Positions 8,117 through 17,185 of a stretch of DNA of 64,000 nt are shown one piece after another. Numbering within the stretch: position 1 is the first letter of the stretch; each line of letters starts with the position of its first letter. Source of the DNA: Parachitinimonas caeni. Its GTDB lineage: Bacteria > Pseudomonadota > Gammaproteobacteria > Burkholderiales > Chitinimonadaceae. Position numbers and translations under genes: made by a program. Where the stretch lies: the NCBI RefSeq assembly GCF_030129945.1, contig NZ_JARRAF010000009.1, positions 1 to 64,000 of the forward strand. Reading direction: 5' to 3'. The notes below the pieces were generated by a model. It had not been told where the DNA came from. It searched no databases and saw only the letters and a program-made list of their open reading frames with translations.

Positions 8117-11100
8117 ATGACTGTACGCAATTCTCCAATGTTGGCCCCCACCCTGCTGTTTCAGCTGGGCGTACTGGCCCTGTACCTGTCTAGCGGTTTG
8201 CTGTCGCGACAACTGGCGCTGTCCCACCAGCTGGAACCCTTGGTATGGCTGCCCGCTGGTGTAGGGGTTGCCATGTTGCATCTGGGGGGGCTACGTCGCT
8301 GGCCCTTGCTGGCGGCCGCCGCGACCGGACTGGCCCTGCTGCGTGGTGAGGGCTTCCAGCCCGGCCTGCTGGCCGTGATTGGGGCCGTGGCCGAAGCCAT
8401 GATGGTTGCTGCCCTGTTACGTCGCTATTGCTTCAGCAGCAGTTTCTCCACGATCAATGATGGTGCCCGGCTGGCCACCTTTGCGGCGGCGGGGGCGATG
8501 CTCGGCGCCAGCATCGACATGCTGGCCGGACATCAAGGCGGCTTTGGCCCGCATGCGATGCTGGCCCACTGGCTCGGGCACTGGTTGGCCGACACCACGG
8601 CCATCATGGTGGTAACGCCACTGGTGGTGGCGATGGCACAGTGCAAAGGCGCTTACCGACCCTGGCGCTATCTGGAACTGCTGATCTGTACCGTGTGGGC
8701 GGCGGTGCTGGCATTCGCGGCATTCGGCCCTGGTGGGGCTTACCCATCGCTGCAGTTTGTGCTGTTCCCGGTGGCGATCGTCGCCGGCTTGCGCCTGTCG
8801 CATCTTGGTGCGTCGATGACCACGCTGAGCGTGATGGGGACGGCTGTCGGCGCCATGCGCTACGTTGGCAACGTCGGGCCGGATGAGGCCTTGTCCACCA
8901 GTGTGGTGTTCGGAGCACTGGCCCTGACCGGACTGGTGCTGGCCGCCTCACGCGCAGAGCGCACCACGGCTTACCATGCCATCGAAGAGCAGCGTGCCTA
9001 TCTGCGCAAGATCCTTGATGCACTGCCTACCTATATGTATCTGAAAGACCTCGACGGCCGCTACATCTTCGTCAACCGCGCCTTTGCCGAGCTGTTCGGC
9101 CTGGAGCCGGAGGCAATGATTGGCAAGACGGTCTTCGATCTGCTGGCCTATGACGATGCCACCCGCTTTCGGGGCAATGACCTGAACGTGGCGACCAGTC
9201 GTATTTCCCGCCAATTTGAAGAGTCCTTTGTCCTGCAGGGGCGGCAGATGACCCTGCTGTCGCAGAAATTTCCGATCATCGACGAAAACGGCCGGCTGAC
9301 CGGCACCGGCTGCAATGCCACCGATATTACCCAGCGCAAGCACGATGAACAGGCGCTGCGAGAAGCCGAGGAGCGTTTCCGCGCCTTGGTCGAACAATCG
9401 TTGATCGGCATCTATTTCATCAAGGATGACCACATCATCTACGCCAGCCCGCAAATGGCCACGGCCTTTGGTTATCCGCGAGAACAAATCACCGGCATGC
9501 CGCTGGATGTCCTGATTCACCCTGATGATCTCGCCCTGGTGCGGCGGAATATCGCCCGCCGCATCAATCGCGAAGTAGACAGCATGCGCTATGGCATCCG
9601 CTTTCTGCGCGCCGACGGGGAGGTGCGTTATGCCGAGGTCCACAGCCGGCTGGCCTCGCAGGAAGGCGAGCCGGTCATCATTGGCGCCTTGCTCGATGTG
9701 ACGGACCGACTGCAGGCGCAGAAGGAAGCGACCTTGGCGGCAGCCGTGTTCGATAATGCCAACGAAGGCTTTGTGGTGATGGATAGGCAAGGCATTGTGC
9801 TGACGACCAATCATGCGGCCCTGCATATGCTCGACGTCAGCAAGGTTGAGATCGTGGGTGCGCCGGGGCAGGCACTCAAGGCCAGCACGGGTGAAACCCG
9901 CTGCGAAGACATGATGATCGAGGCTGCCCGGACCGGGCGCTGGCATGGTGAATGCCAGCTGCAACGCCGCGATGGCGGCCTGTTGCCGGTCGACGTCAGC
10001 CTCAGTTCGATACGGGACGAAGCCGGCGACGTCTCGCACTTCGTGGCGATGTTGACCGATATTTCCGGGCGTCGCGAAACCGAGCACCAGCTGGAGGCCA
10101 CCGAAAGCAAGTTCAAGGCTTTTGTCGAGCTGTCGCTGGCGGGCATCTACGTGGTGCAGGATGGCATTCTGGTCTACGGCAACCCGCGCCTGGCCGAGAT
10201 TCTGGGCTACACCCAGGAGCAGCTGATCGGCACCCCGGTACGCGATGTCACCTCGCCCGAAGACTTGCCCAAGCTCACGGAAAACCATCGGCGGCGCCTG
10301 GCAGGAGAGGTCGAAAGCGTGCGCTATGTCTATCGCGCCCAGCGGCGCGATGGCAGCCTGGTCGATGTCGAAGCGCATGGCCGTGTGTTCCAGTACAACG
10401 ATCGTCCGGCGGTCATCGGCATCCTCATCGACGTGTCTGACCAGCTGGCGGCCGAACGCCAGCTCCGGCTCTCGGCCAAGGTGTTCGAGAACGCCTCGGA
10501 AGGGATTCTGATTACCGATGCCGATACCCGCATCATCGCCGTCAATGCGGCGTTTACCCGCATCACCGGCTATAGCGAGCAGGAAACCCTGGGTACGGTA
10601 TCGCGCATGTTCAATCCGAAGGGTGATCGGCGCGAAATCAACCGCATCATGTTTGAGGAGCTGAACGAATCCAGCCACTGGCAAGGGGAGATGGTGGATC
10701 GGCGCAAGAGCGGCGAGCTGTACCCGGTCTGGCTGTCGATCAGCGCCGTGCGGGATGCGTCTGGCCGCATCACCAATTTCGTTGGCGTTTTCACCGATTA
10801 CACCAGCCGCAAAGAGGCGGAAGAGCGCCTGTACTACCTCGCCAACCACGACCCGCTCACTTCTTTGCCCAATCGCACAGCCTTGAACGAGAGCCTGATT
10901 CACTCGGTCAATCAGGCTCGCAAACTCGGAGAGAAGCTGGCCGTACTGTTTATAGACCTCGACCGTTTCAAGGCCATTAACGACACACTGGGCCATGCAG
11001 CTGGTGACCACCTGTTGCAGACGGCGGCATCACGCCTGCGGGCCTGCCTGTCGGATGAAGACACCGTAGGCCGGCTGGGCGGCGATGAATTTACGGTGGT

Positions 11101-12178
11101 GCTGGAAACCATCGGCGATCCGAACGCAGCGGCCTTTGTCGCCCAGCGAATTCTCGACCAGATGGGCAAGCCGTTCACGATTGATGGTCACGAAATGTTC
11201 GTCACCTGCAGTATCGGCATCAGCCTGTATCCGAATGATGGCCAGGAAGCCCAGACCCTGCTCAAAAATGCCGATATCGCCATGTATCGGGCCAAAGAAT
11301 GCGGCAAGAACAACTACCAGTTTTTTGCTCAGGACATGAACGCCAAGGCCTTCGAGCACCTGCTAATGGAAAACAGCCTGCGCTACGCCCTGGAACGACG
11401 GGAATTCGTGCTGCATTACCAGCCGCAGGTAGCCACGGCAGATGGCCGGGTTGAAGGACTGGAAGCGCTGATCCGCTGGCGCCATCCCGATTTTGGCTTG
11501 GTGCCGCCGACCCGCTTTGTGCCGCTGGCCGAAGAAACCGGGCTGATTGTGTCGATAGGCGAATGGGCGATACGCGAAGTTTGCCTGCAAACCAAGGCGT
11601 GGCTGGACGAGGGGTTGGAGATTGACCATGTGGCCGTGAATCTGTCGGCGCGCCAGTTTGCATCAGACAACCTGCTGCCGGCTGTGCATGCCGCCCTGGT
11701 TGAATCGGGCCTGCCACCGGCGCTGCTTGAACTGGAGCTGACCGAAAGCCTGATCATGAAAAATCCGGCTGAAGCGGTTGAGCTGCTGAAACGCCTGCAG
11801 GCGATGGGCGTGCAATTGTCGATTGATGACTTTGGCACCGGCTATTCCTCGCTGTCCAACCTCAAGCACTTCCCGCTGCACAACCTGAAGATCGACCGCA
11901 GCTTCATCGAGTCTGTACCCTACGACGACGACAGCGTGGCGATTACCGAGGCCATTATCGCCATTGCCCGCAAGATGAAACTGCGTGTCATCGCCGAAGG
12001 CGTCGAAAACGTACAGCAGTTTGACTACCTGCGTAGCGTGGGTTGCGACCTGGTGCAAGGCTATCTATTCAGCCCGGCCGTCAAAGCCGAAGACGTCCCC
12101 CGCCTACTCAAAGCCGGCCCCTGCCCCGTCACCCCAGAAGCCCGCGAAACCGTGCGTTTACTGGTTGAGGCAAGGTGA
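8117..12178 (+). CDS. MASE1-PAS(x5)-GGDEF-EAL c-di-GMP signalling protein
   Basis: A 1353-residue inner-membrane enzyme. Residues 10-285 are a multi-helix MASE1-like sensor. Five PAS domains follow, at roughly 294-408, 418-530, 541-650, 664-775 and 787-896. A GGDEF domain follows, with intact GGDEF at 988-992. The EAL domain has EALIRW at 1116-1121, DDFGTGYSSLSNL and AEGVEN. Both active sites look intact, so it may make and break c-di-GMP. The inhibitory I-site RxxD is degraded: the position of its Arg is Ser (SDED before TVGRLGGDEF). PAS 2 and 4 resemble each other closely, as do 3 and 5, suggesting duplication of a two-PAS block. The start has no strong ribosome site. Confidence 0.93.
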   Translation: MTVRNSPMLAPTLLFQLGVLALYLSSGLLSRQLALSHQLEPLVWLPAGVGVAMLHLGGLRRWPLLAAAATGLALLRGEGFQPGLLAVIGAVAEAMMVAALLRRYCFSSSFSTINDGARLATFAAAGAMLGASIDMLAGHQGGFGPHAMLAHWLGHWLADTTAIMVVTPLVVAMAQCKGAYRPWRYLELLICTVWAAVLAFAAFGPGGAYPSLQFVLFPVAIVAGLRLSHLGASMTTLSVMGTAVGAMRYVGNVGPDEALSTSVVFGALALTGLVLAASRAERTTAYHAIEEQRAYLRKILDALPTYMYLKDLDGRYIFVNRAFAELFGLEPEAMIGKTVFDLLAYDDATRFRGNDLNVATSRISRQFEESFVLQGRQMTLLSQKFPIIDENGRLTGTGCNATDITQRKHDEQALREAEERFRALVEQSLIGIYFIKDDHIIYASPQMATAFGYPREQITGMPLDVLIHPDDLALVRRNIARRINREVDSMRYGIRFLRADGEVRYAEVHSRLASQEGEPVIIGALLDVTDRLQAQKEATLAAAVFDNANEGFVVMDRQGIVLTTNHAALHMLDVSKVEIVGAPGQALKASTGETRCEDMMIEAARTGRWHGECQLQRRDGGLLPVDVSLSSIRDEAGDVSHFVAMLTDISGRRETEHQLEATESKFKAFVELSLAGIYVVQDGILVYGNPRLAEILGYTQEQLIGTPVRDVTSPEDLPKLTENHRRRLAGEVESVRYVYRAQRRDGSLVDVEAHGRVFQYNDRPAVIGILIDVSDQLAAERQLRLSAKVFENASEGILITDADTRIIAVNAAFTRITGYSEQETLGTVSRMFNPKGDRREINRIMFEELNESSHWQGEMVDRRKSGELYPVWLSISAVRDASGRITNFVGVFTDYTSRKEAEERLYYLANHDPLTSLPNRTALNESLIHSVNQARKLGEKLAVLFIDLDRFKAINDTLGHAAGDHLLQTAASRLRACLSDEDTVGRLGGDEFTVVLETIGDPNAAAFVAQRILDQMGKPFTIDGHEMFVTCSIGISLYPNDGQEAQTLLKNADIAMYRAKECGKNNYQFFAQDMNAKAFEHLLMENSLRYALERREFVLHYQPQVATADGRVEGLEALIRWRHPDFGLVPPTRFVPLAEETGLIVSIGEWAIREVCLQTKAWLDEGLEIDHVAVNLSARQFASDNLLPAVHAALVESGLPPALLELELTESLIMKNPAEAVELLKRLQAMGVQLSIDDFGTGYSSLSNLKHFPLHNLKIDRSFIESVPYDDDSVAITEAIIAIARKMKLRVIAEGVENVQQFDYLRSVGCDLVQGYLFSPAVKAEDVPRLLKAGPCPVTPEARETVRLLVEAR

Positions 12179-12384
12179 GGGGGCATGAGTGACCTGCGCA
12201 GGTGTTCCGAAATCATTGCCAAACCTAAGCATTTTTTCTGGGACCCAAGCCGAGACTAATCTCCGCGATTGGGGGAGCCGCCATCAACGCGGTGTCTAAA
12301 AAGTGTGTGCGCAGTGAGTGCCTTGGATTGCTCCGGCCTTGCGCGGCTTTATGTGCATGGTCTGATGGAATGATGCATTCGATG

Positions 12385-13230
12385 TCATGTTGTTCCTGAA
12401 CTCGGAGCTAGGTCAATGCGGAGCTTGCTCAGCTCGCGAGTGAGAAAGCCGGCGTCTGCGTCGGGGGTGAGCAGAATTTCTCGAATGGCGGTGCTGGCAA
12501 TTGCCTTACAAAAATCGAATCCCAGTAGCAGGGAGGTCGGAAATTGAATCCGTGCGCCGTCCTTTAGTACGAAGTGCCCCATACTAATGGCGGACAGGGA
12601 AATTCTTAGCTCCTTTTCTTCCGAAAAGCGAGCGGCATCTTTGATGTATGTGTAGCGAATCGGGTTGGGCAGATGCTGTTCATTTGCGCGATGGCTGTCC
12701 CAATCAACATAGTCAACCAACCCGTAGTTCACATCGAATATCTGGCGAAAGACTTCGCCGTTGTACCGAAGTACTGCACCTTCAGGGTCGAGTGCGCTAT
12801 TGAGCAAGGTTCTCAGTTTGCCGAACTCGAATACAACACAGACTTTGCCCTTTTCGCTCCCGTTGGCATAGTTTTTCCAGATGTAGTCCGAGTTCTCAGT
12901 CGAAAAGCAGCAGGCATAGGTTCTCGCTCTACATTGGTCATAGTATTGAGCGGCATCGTAGTCGGGGCGGGCCTCGAATTTCGTTGTGGCATTTGCCGCT
13001 TGATCCATCGGCAGCTGCTGCCCGTCGTTTTTGTCGGCGTTCGGAAAGTCCGCGTAGCTATCGACACGATTGAAGTAGAGGTAACTGCCCGTGATTGAGT
13101 GCAATAGATTTTCGACACTCATGATCTTGTAAAGCAATTGATCCTCGGGCGGGACTGTTAGTAATGGCGCGTGCGGCTCAATGCTTCCCGGGGCAGCAGA
13201 AAGGCGTTGGGATTGTTCCGAATCATTCAT
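12385..13230 (-). CDS. DUF2971-like protein
   Basis: A 281-residue cytosolic protein resembling DUF2971. Recognisable segments are the early YKIMSVENLLHSITGSYLYFNRVDSYADF, then YIWKNYANGSEKGKVCVVFEF near the middle, and late ARFSEEKELRISL. The family has no agreed function; members are often in accessory regions. The start at 13230 is set by AGGAGG 6 to 11 bases upstream; an upstream in-frame start at 13287 lacks such a site. Base composition is visibly more AT-rich than the flanks, suggesting acquired DNA. The winged-helix gene at 13345-13587 lies 114 bases upstream on the same strand and may be a partner. Confidence 0.7.
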   Translation of the reverse strand: MNDSEQSQRLSAAPGSIEPHAPLLTVPPEDQLLYKIMSVENLLHSITGSYLYFNRVDSYADFPNADKNDGQQLPMDQAANATTKFEARPDYDAAQYYDQCRARTYACCFSTENSDYIWKNYANGSEKGKVCVVFEFGKLRTLLNSALDPEGAVLRYNGEVFRQIFDVNYGLVDYVDWDSHRANEQHLPNPIRYTYIKDAARFSEEKELRISLSAISMGHFVLKDGARIQFPTSLLLGFDFCKAIASTAIREILLTPDADAGFLTRELSKLRIDLAPSSGTT

Positions 13231-13344
13231 GTCTGCCTCCTGTGAGCGATGATTGGACGCTGTAAATCTGACTGAATGTGGGGTCAAGGGGCATTCGGGA
13301 TTGTTGTCAGGTGCTTCGATTGACTGTGAGGATAGACATTGCAG

Positions 13345-13587
13345 TCACGAAAGCTCCCACGGTAGATCACGACGGCCGTGGACCGGTTTTAGAGTGCCTT
13401 CATTGCGCAGTGCCTGAGCAGCCCAGCGAATATCGTATTGCCAAGTATAGAGATGGTTGCCCGAGCGCTTGAGTTCGATTTCATAATGATCCCAGATGTA
13501 TTTGGCAACATCTTTGGGCCAGCCTTTTCCCCCCAATGAATTGACGGCTTGTATTACCCAGCTTTTCATATCTTCCCGTGTTGCCAT
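13345..13587 (-). CDS. Small winged-helix-like protein (Mrr N-terminal type)
   Basis: An 80-residue protein. Its pattern is a helix with SLGGKGWPKDVAKYIWDHY, a YTWQYDIRWAAQALRNEGTL segment and a terminal GRRDLPWEL. This resembles the winged-helix module found at the N-terminus of Mrr-like restriction proteins, standing here alone. ATG at 13587 is preceded by GAGAGG at good spacing; a longer frame to 13755 adds unconvincing sequence. It could be a DNA-binding regulator or a remnant. It lies with the DUF2971 gene in an AT-richer patch. The family assignment rests on pattern only. Confidence 0.55.
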   Translation of the reverse strand: MATREDMKSWVIQAVNSLGGKGWPKDVAKYIWDHYEIELKRSGNHLYTWQYDIRWAAQALRNEGTLKPVHGRRDLPWELS

Positions 13588-13940
13588 TTGAGCCTCTCTA
13601 TACATGAAATGCATGACATGAACTGCCCTGCCACCTCTTGCTACGTGATGTCTTGGCGATGTTAAGCGTACTAAGTTTGGTCTGAAGACTATCTTGACGA
13701 ATTTCTCCACAAGCCCCGATTCCGGCCCCTTGCCGTATTGTGCCTCGTCCTTCAAAAGCCAGCGCCAAGTTATCGGTACTGGTTTTTTTATTGGGCTGGT
13801 GTGGTGGCCTTTCCGTTTTTCTATTGTCTGATCAGTGCTTGCGACGAACCGTTGGCGCCAGGGTGGCGACGCAATTGGGCGGTGTTTGGAATGCTTGCGT
13901 ATAAAATGCTTCGACCAGCCCCTGACGATTGCACGCCCCC
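13588..13940. other. Intergenic region
   Basis: About 350 bases between divergent genes. A short plus-strand frame from 13738 has one hydrophobic stretch but no good start site or conserved look. It must hold promoters for both sides; no clear promoter, repeat or hairpin is seen. Confidence 0.5.
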
Positions 13941-14732
13941 ATGCCCGAGCCGATTCATTTTTCGCATGCCAACAGTTTTCCGGCCAGTAGCTATCGCAAA
14001 TTGTTTGCGGCGTTGGCGCCGGAGTTTGAGGTGGGTTATATCGAAACGCTGGGGCACGATCCGCGTTATCCGGTCAGCGATGGTTGGCCGCATCTGGTGC
14101 AGCAGACGCTGGACTATATAACGCTGCACTATCGCGAGCCGGTGATTGGGGTTGGGCACTCGCTGGGCGGCTTTCTGACCTTTTTATCGGCAGTGGCTCG
14201 GCCGGAGCTTTTCAAGGCAATTGTCCTGCTCGATTCGCCGATTTTCGGTCGGCGCATGTCTACCTTGCTTTATTTAAGCAAGCGTCTGGGGATTATCGAG
14301 CATGTAACGCCAGGGCGGGGTGCGCGGGCGCGTCGCAATGACTGGCCCGATCTGCCAAGTGCCATGCAACACTTTGCCGAGAAGGCGTTGTTCCGGGCGC
14401 TGGACCCGGACTGCCTGTGTGATTACGTGACCTATGGCACGGTTGAGCACAATGGCCGTCGGCGCCTGCTGTTCCAGTCCGATATCGAATATCAGATTTA
14501 TTGTGGCTTGCCGCACGATTTTCCTCGCCACAATGGTCGGCTGCAGGTGCCGGCTGGCTTTATTGGTGGCCGACGCTCGAATGTCATCTATCGCAGCGAT
14601 CTGCGCCACATGCGGCAGAATCTTGGCATGGTTCTGCAATCATTTGATGGCAGTCATCTCTTCCCTCTTGAAAAGCCCCAGGCAACCGCCGATGCCATCC
14701 GCCTGATGTTGACGCGCTTACGCAACAGCTGA
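13941..14732 (+). CDS. Alpha/beta hydrolase
   Basis: A 263-residue soluble hydrolase of the alpha/beta fold. It has FSHANSFPASSYRKL near the start (His-containing oxyanion region), a nucleophile elbow GVGHSLGGFLTFL around residues 77-89, then LLDSPIF, and a terminal FDGSHLFPLEKP with the likely catalytic His. The pattern is common in proteobacteria; the substrate is unknown. A TTG 12 bases upstream (13929) is an alternative start. ATG 13941 places the family motif at the N-terminus; neither has a strong ribosome site. No neighbour shares its strand closely. Confidence 0.8.
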   Translation: MPEPIHFSHANSFPASSYRKLFAALAPEFEVGYIETLGHDPRYPVSDGWPHLVQQTLDYITLHYREPVIGVGHSLGGFLTFLSAVARPELFKAIVLLDSPIFGRRMSTLLYLSKRLGIIEHVTPGRGARARRNDWPDLPSAMQHFAEKALFRALDPDCLCDYVTYGTVEHNGRRRLLFQSDIEYQIYCGLPHDFPRHNGRLQVPAGFIGGRRSNVIYRSDLRHMRQNLGMVLQSFDGSHLFPLEKPQATADAIRLMLTRLRNS

Positions 14733-15166
14733 TCCGGGCCATTTCCATTTTTCTTACACTGGCTTTGCACCCTCCGGCTGTGGGGGTGTTTGCGCTTGTC
14801 TGTCATCCATTCAGTTGATGATGTCCCCCTGACCTGAACAACATCGGCTTGGTTGCGCGATGTGGGCAGATCTATCGAATCGTCTTTTCGAAGAGGATTG
14901 TTTCGGGGCGCGGCGGCCGCGCAGGCGGCGGGAAAATCTGCTTATTCTTCACCGACTTGTAGTCATTTGCCGCCTTTGCGGAGAGGGTGCGTGATTTCCC
15001 GTCATGGCGCTTGATCTAGAGTAAAAACACGATTAGAGTTTGCGCACTACTACCAATCGATTGCTTGATTGATCAACCATCTGAAAGCAGCTTGCAAGGT
15101 TTGTAGTGCATTGCAGGTGTTGGCCGTCGTTGCATACAGATTTCCAAATAGAGGAGAACGACATCA
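14733..15166. other. Intergenic region upstream of lipase
   Basis: About 430 bases with no convincing gene. A weak GC hairpin CACCC-GGGTG lies at about 14768-14787, just after the hydrolase gene. The AT-richer part at 15005-15060 is the likely lipase promoter zone, but no clear -35/-10 pair is assigned. Confidence 0.5.
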
Positions 15167-16087
15167 ATGAAGAAACTGCGTTTGTCTGCGGCCATTGCCG
15201 CTTTGTGTGTGTCTGCTTCAGTGTGGGCGGGTAACGGGTACACCGAGACCCGTTATCCGGTCGTGTTGGTGCATGGCTTGTTTGGCTTTGATAAGGCACT
15301 GGGCGTCGATTATTTCTATCGCGTACCGGGCGAGCTGCAGGCGGGGGGTACCAAGGTGTTTCTGGCGCAGGTTTCGGCGACCAATAGCACCGAAGAGCGC
15401 GGCGAGCAGTTGCTGCAGCAGGTGAAGAAGGTTCTGGCGATTACTGGTGCGACCAAGGTCAATCTGATTGGCCACTCGCACGGTGGCCCGACGATTCGCT
15501 ATGTGGCAGGGGTGGCACCGCAGTTGGTGGCATCGGTGACTTCGGTGGCGGGGGTCAACAAGGGTTCGAAGGTGGCCGATCTGGTGCGGGGTACCTTGCC
15601 GCCCGGCTCGGTGTCGGAGGGGATAGCTGCCGCCGCCGCCAAGGCGCTCTCGACAATTATCTCGCTGGCATCGGGTGGTAGCAGTTTGCCGCAAGACCCG
15701 CTGGCCGCGTTGGGTTCGCTGACGACCCAGGGTACTGCTGCATTCAACCGCAAGTTCCCGCAGGGCTTGCCGACCACAAGCTGCGGTGAAGGCGCCAGTT
15801 ATGTCAACGGTGTCTACTATGCCTCGTGGAGTGGTACCAAGCCTTACACCAACTTCTTCGATCCGCTGGATGCCCCGCTGGGCGTGCTGGGTCTGGTGCA
15901 TGGCGAGGCCAATGACGGTCTGGTTTCGGCTTGCTCTTCGCATCTGGGCAAGGTGATCAAAGACAATTACAAGATGAACCATGCCGATGAGATCAACCAC
16001 ACTTTCGGCTTGCGTGATCTGTTCGAGACCGATCCGGTAACCGTGTACCGGCAGACCGTCAACCAGCTGAAAATGCTGGGGCTGTAA
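15167..16087 (+). CDS. lipA: Secreted triacylglycerol lipase, family I
   Basis: A 306-residue lipase of the Pseudomonas/Burkholderia family I, which hydrolyses ester bonds in triacylglycerols outside the cell. Signal peptide with cut after VWA (residue 21). VHGLFG (35-40) is the oxyanion region, GHSHGG holds the nucleophile Ser104, and Asp250 (EANDGLVS) and His278 (EINHTF) complete the triad. C206 and C256 probably form the family disulfide. Start preceded by AGAGGAG. The foldase gene follows 4 bases after the stop, so this is an operon; folding in the periplasm and type II secretion are inferred from the family. Confidence 0.95.
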   Translation: MKKLRLSAAIAALCVSASVWAGNGYTETRYPVVLVHGLFGFDKALGVDYFYRVPGELQAGGTKVFLAQVSATNSTEERGEQLLQQVKKVLAITGATKVNLIGHSHGGPTIRYVAGVAPQLVASVTSVAGVNKGSKVADLVRGTLPPGSVSEGIAAAAAKALSTIISLASGGSSLPQDPLAALGSLTTQGTAAFNRKFPQGLPTTSCGEGASYVNGVYYASWSGTKPYTNFFDPLDAPLGVLGLVHGEANDGLVSACSSHLGKVIKDNYKMNHADEINHTFGLRDLFETDPVTVYRQTVNQLKMLGL

Positions 16088-16091
16088 AGCC

Positions 16092-17042
16092 ATGCGCCGC
16101 CCACTGATCGGTATTGCCCTGGTTGCTGTGATGGGCATTGTGGTCTGGCAATGGCCGGGCAGTGATGCCGTGGCCAGTGCCGGGGCACCAAGGGCGGCCA
16201 TTGCCAGTCAGCCAGTTGCCAACCACGGCAACTGGCTGGCTACCCCCACTGCTGATGGCAAGTTGACGATGGTTGCAGGTGGCCAGCTGGTGATTGATGC
16301 CGAGCTGCGCCGCCTCTTTGATTTTCTGTTGACGGACAGTGCAGAAAAGCCAATCCGCCAGATCAAGGACAATGCCCGCAAAGTACTGGCAGAACGGCTG
16401 GCGCCGGGGGCGGCCAATGTGGCGTATACCCTGTTCGAGCGCTATATCGCCTATCGCGATGCCTTGGGCAATGTCAAACCGGCGGCAGATGCCACACCGG
16501 CCCGGCTGGCCGATGTGGTGGGGCGCCGCAATGCGCTACGCCGGCAGTTTTTCTCGGAAGAGGAAGCCAATGGCTTGTTTGGCGAAGAAGAGCGCTACGA
16601 CCGTTTTACCCTGGACCGGATGGCGATTGAGGCCGACGTCAGCAAATCTGCGGCCGATAAGCGGGCGGCTTTGGAAGCGCTCGAAAATGCATTGCCACCT
16701 GCCTTGCGTCAGGCCCGTCGCGAGCCGGTGACGCATTTGGTTGAGGCTGACAAGGCCGCCGAGCTGCGAGCCAAGGGCGCCAGCGATGAAGATCTGTTCC
16801 GCTGGCGTAGCCAGGAGTTCGGGGCTGCCGCTGCCAGCCGTTTGGGCGAGCTGGATCGCGAACAGGCGGCGTGGGAGGCGCGGCTCGACCGCTTTGCGGC
16901 TGAACGCAACCGGATTCAGGCTGACGCCTCGCTCAGTGCTGAACGTAAACAACAAGCAATCCTGGCACTGCAGAACAGCCAGTTCACCACTCAGGAGCAG
17001 CTGCGGCTGGATGCAGCGTTGGCCCTGAGGGCCCGCCAGTAA
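16092..17042 (+). CDS. lifO: Lipase-specific foldase (Lif)
   Basis: A 316-residue membrane-anchored steric chaperone. One N-terminal helix (5-20) anchors it in the inner membrane, followed by an Ala/Pro-rich linker. The Lif signature RxxFD(Y/F) is seen as RRLFDFLLTDSAEK at residues 73-86, then RYIAYRDAL and a long helical domain ending in FTTQEQLRLDAAL. In the family it folds the upstream lipase in the periplasm. Length and gene order match lipA-lif pairs of other proteobacteria. A dispersed-repeat palindrome lies 66 bases downstream. Confidence 0.92.
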   Translation: MRRPLIGIALVAVMGIVVWQWPGSDAVASAGAPRAAIASQPVANHGNWLATPTADGKLTMVAGGQLVIDAELRRLFDFLLTDSAEKPIRQIKDNARKVLAERLAPGAANVAYTLFERYIAYRDALGNVKPAADATPARLADVVGRRNALRRQFFSEEEANGLFGEEERYDRFTLDRMAIEADVSKSAADKRAALEALENALPPALRQARREPVTHLVEADKAAELRAKGASDEDLFRWRSQEFGAAAASRLGELDREQAAWEARLDRFAAERNRIQADASLSAERKQQAILALQNSQFTTQEQLRLDAALALRARQ

Positions 17043-17108
17043 TCAGTAATCCATCGCTGCAGCGGACGCCGGGCGTCAGCTGCAATCCCGCCGCTCTCTC
17101 TTTTCTCC

Positions 17109-17153
17109 AGGCTCTGTTGACCGTCAACACCGTTGTTGACGTCAACAAAACCT
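17109..17153. repeat. 45-bp palindromic dispersed-repeat element
   Basis: AGGCTCTGTTGAC (17109-17121) and GTCAACAAAACCT (17141-17153) are inverted ends of the dispersed family, with a nested GTTGTTGACGTCAACAA between them. It lies between the convergent lif and DUF418-like genes and could act as a hairpin terminator. It is the minimal form of the element. Confidence 0.65.
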
Positions 17154-17185
17154 AGGTAATGGCCGCATTACGGCCTGTTTGCCAC

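Noticed and set aside
8948-11011. 687-residue open frame on the minus strand within the c-di-GMP enzyme gene
   Set aside because: Fully antisense to PAS-coding sequence of a clear gene; low-complexity His/Gln/Gly-rich translation typical of shadow frames in GC-rich DNA.
13738-13928. Hydrophobic plus-strand frame upstream of the alpha/beta hydrolase
   Set aside because: No ribosome site, runs in another frame into the hydrolase gene and overlaps no conserved pattern.
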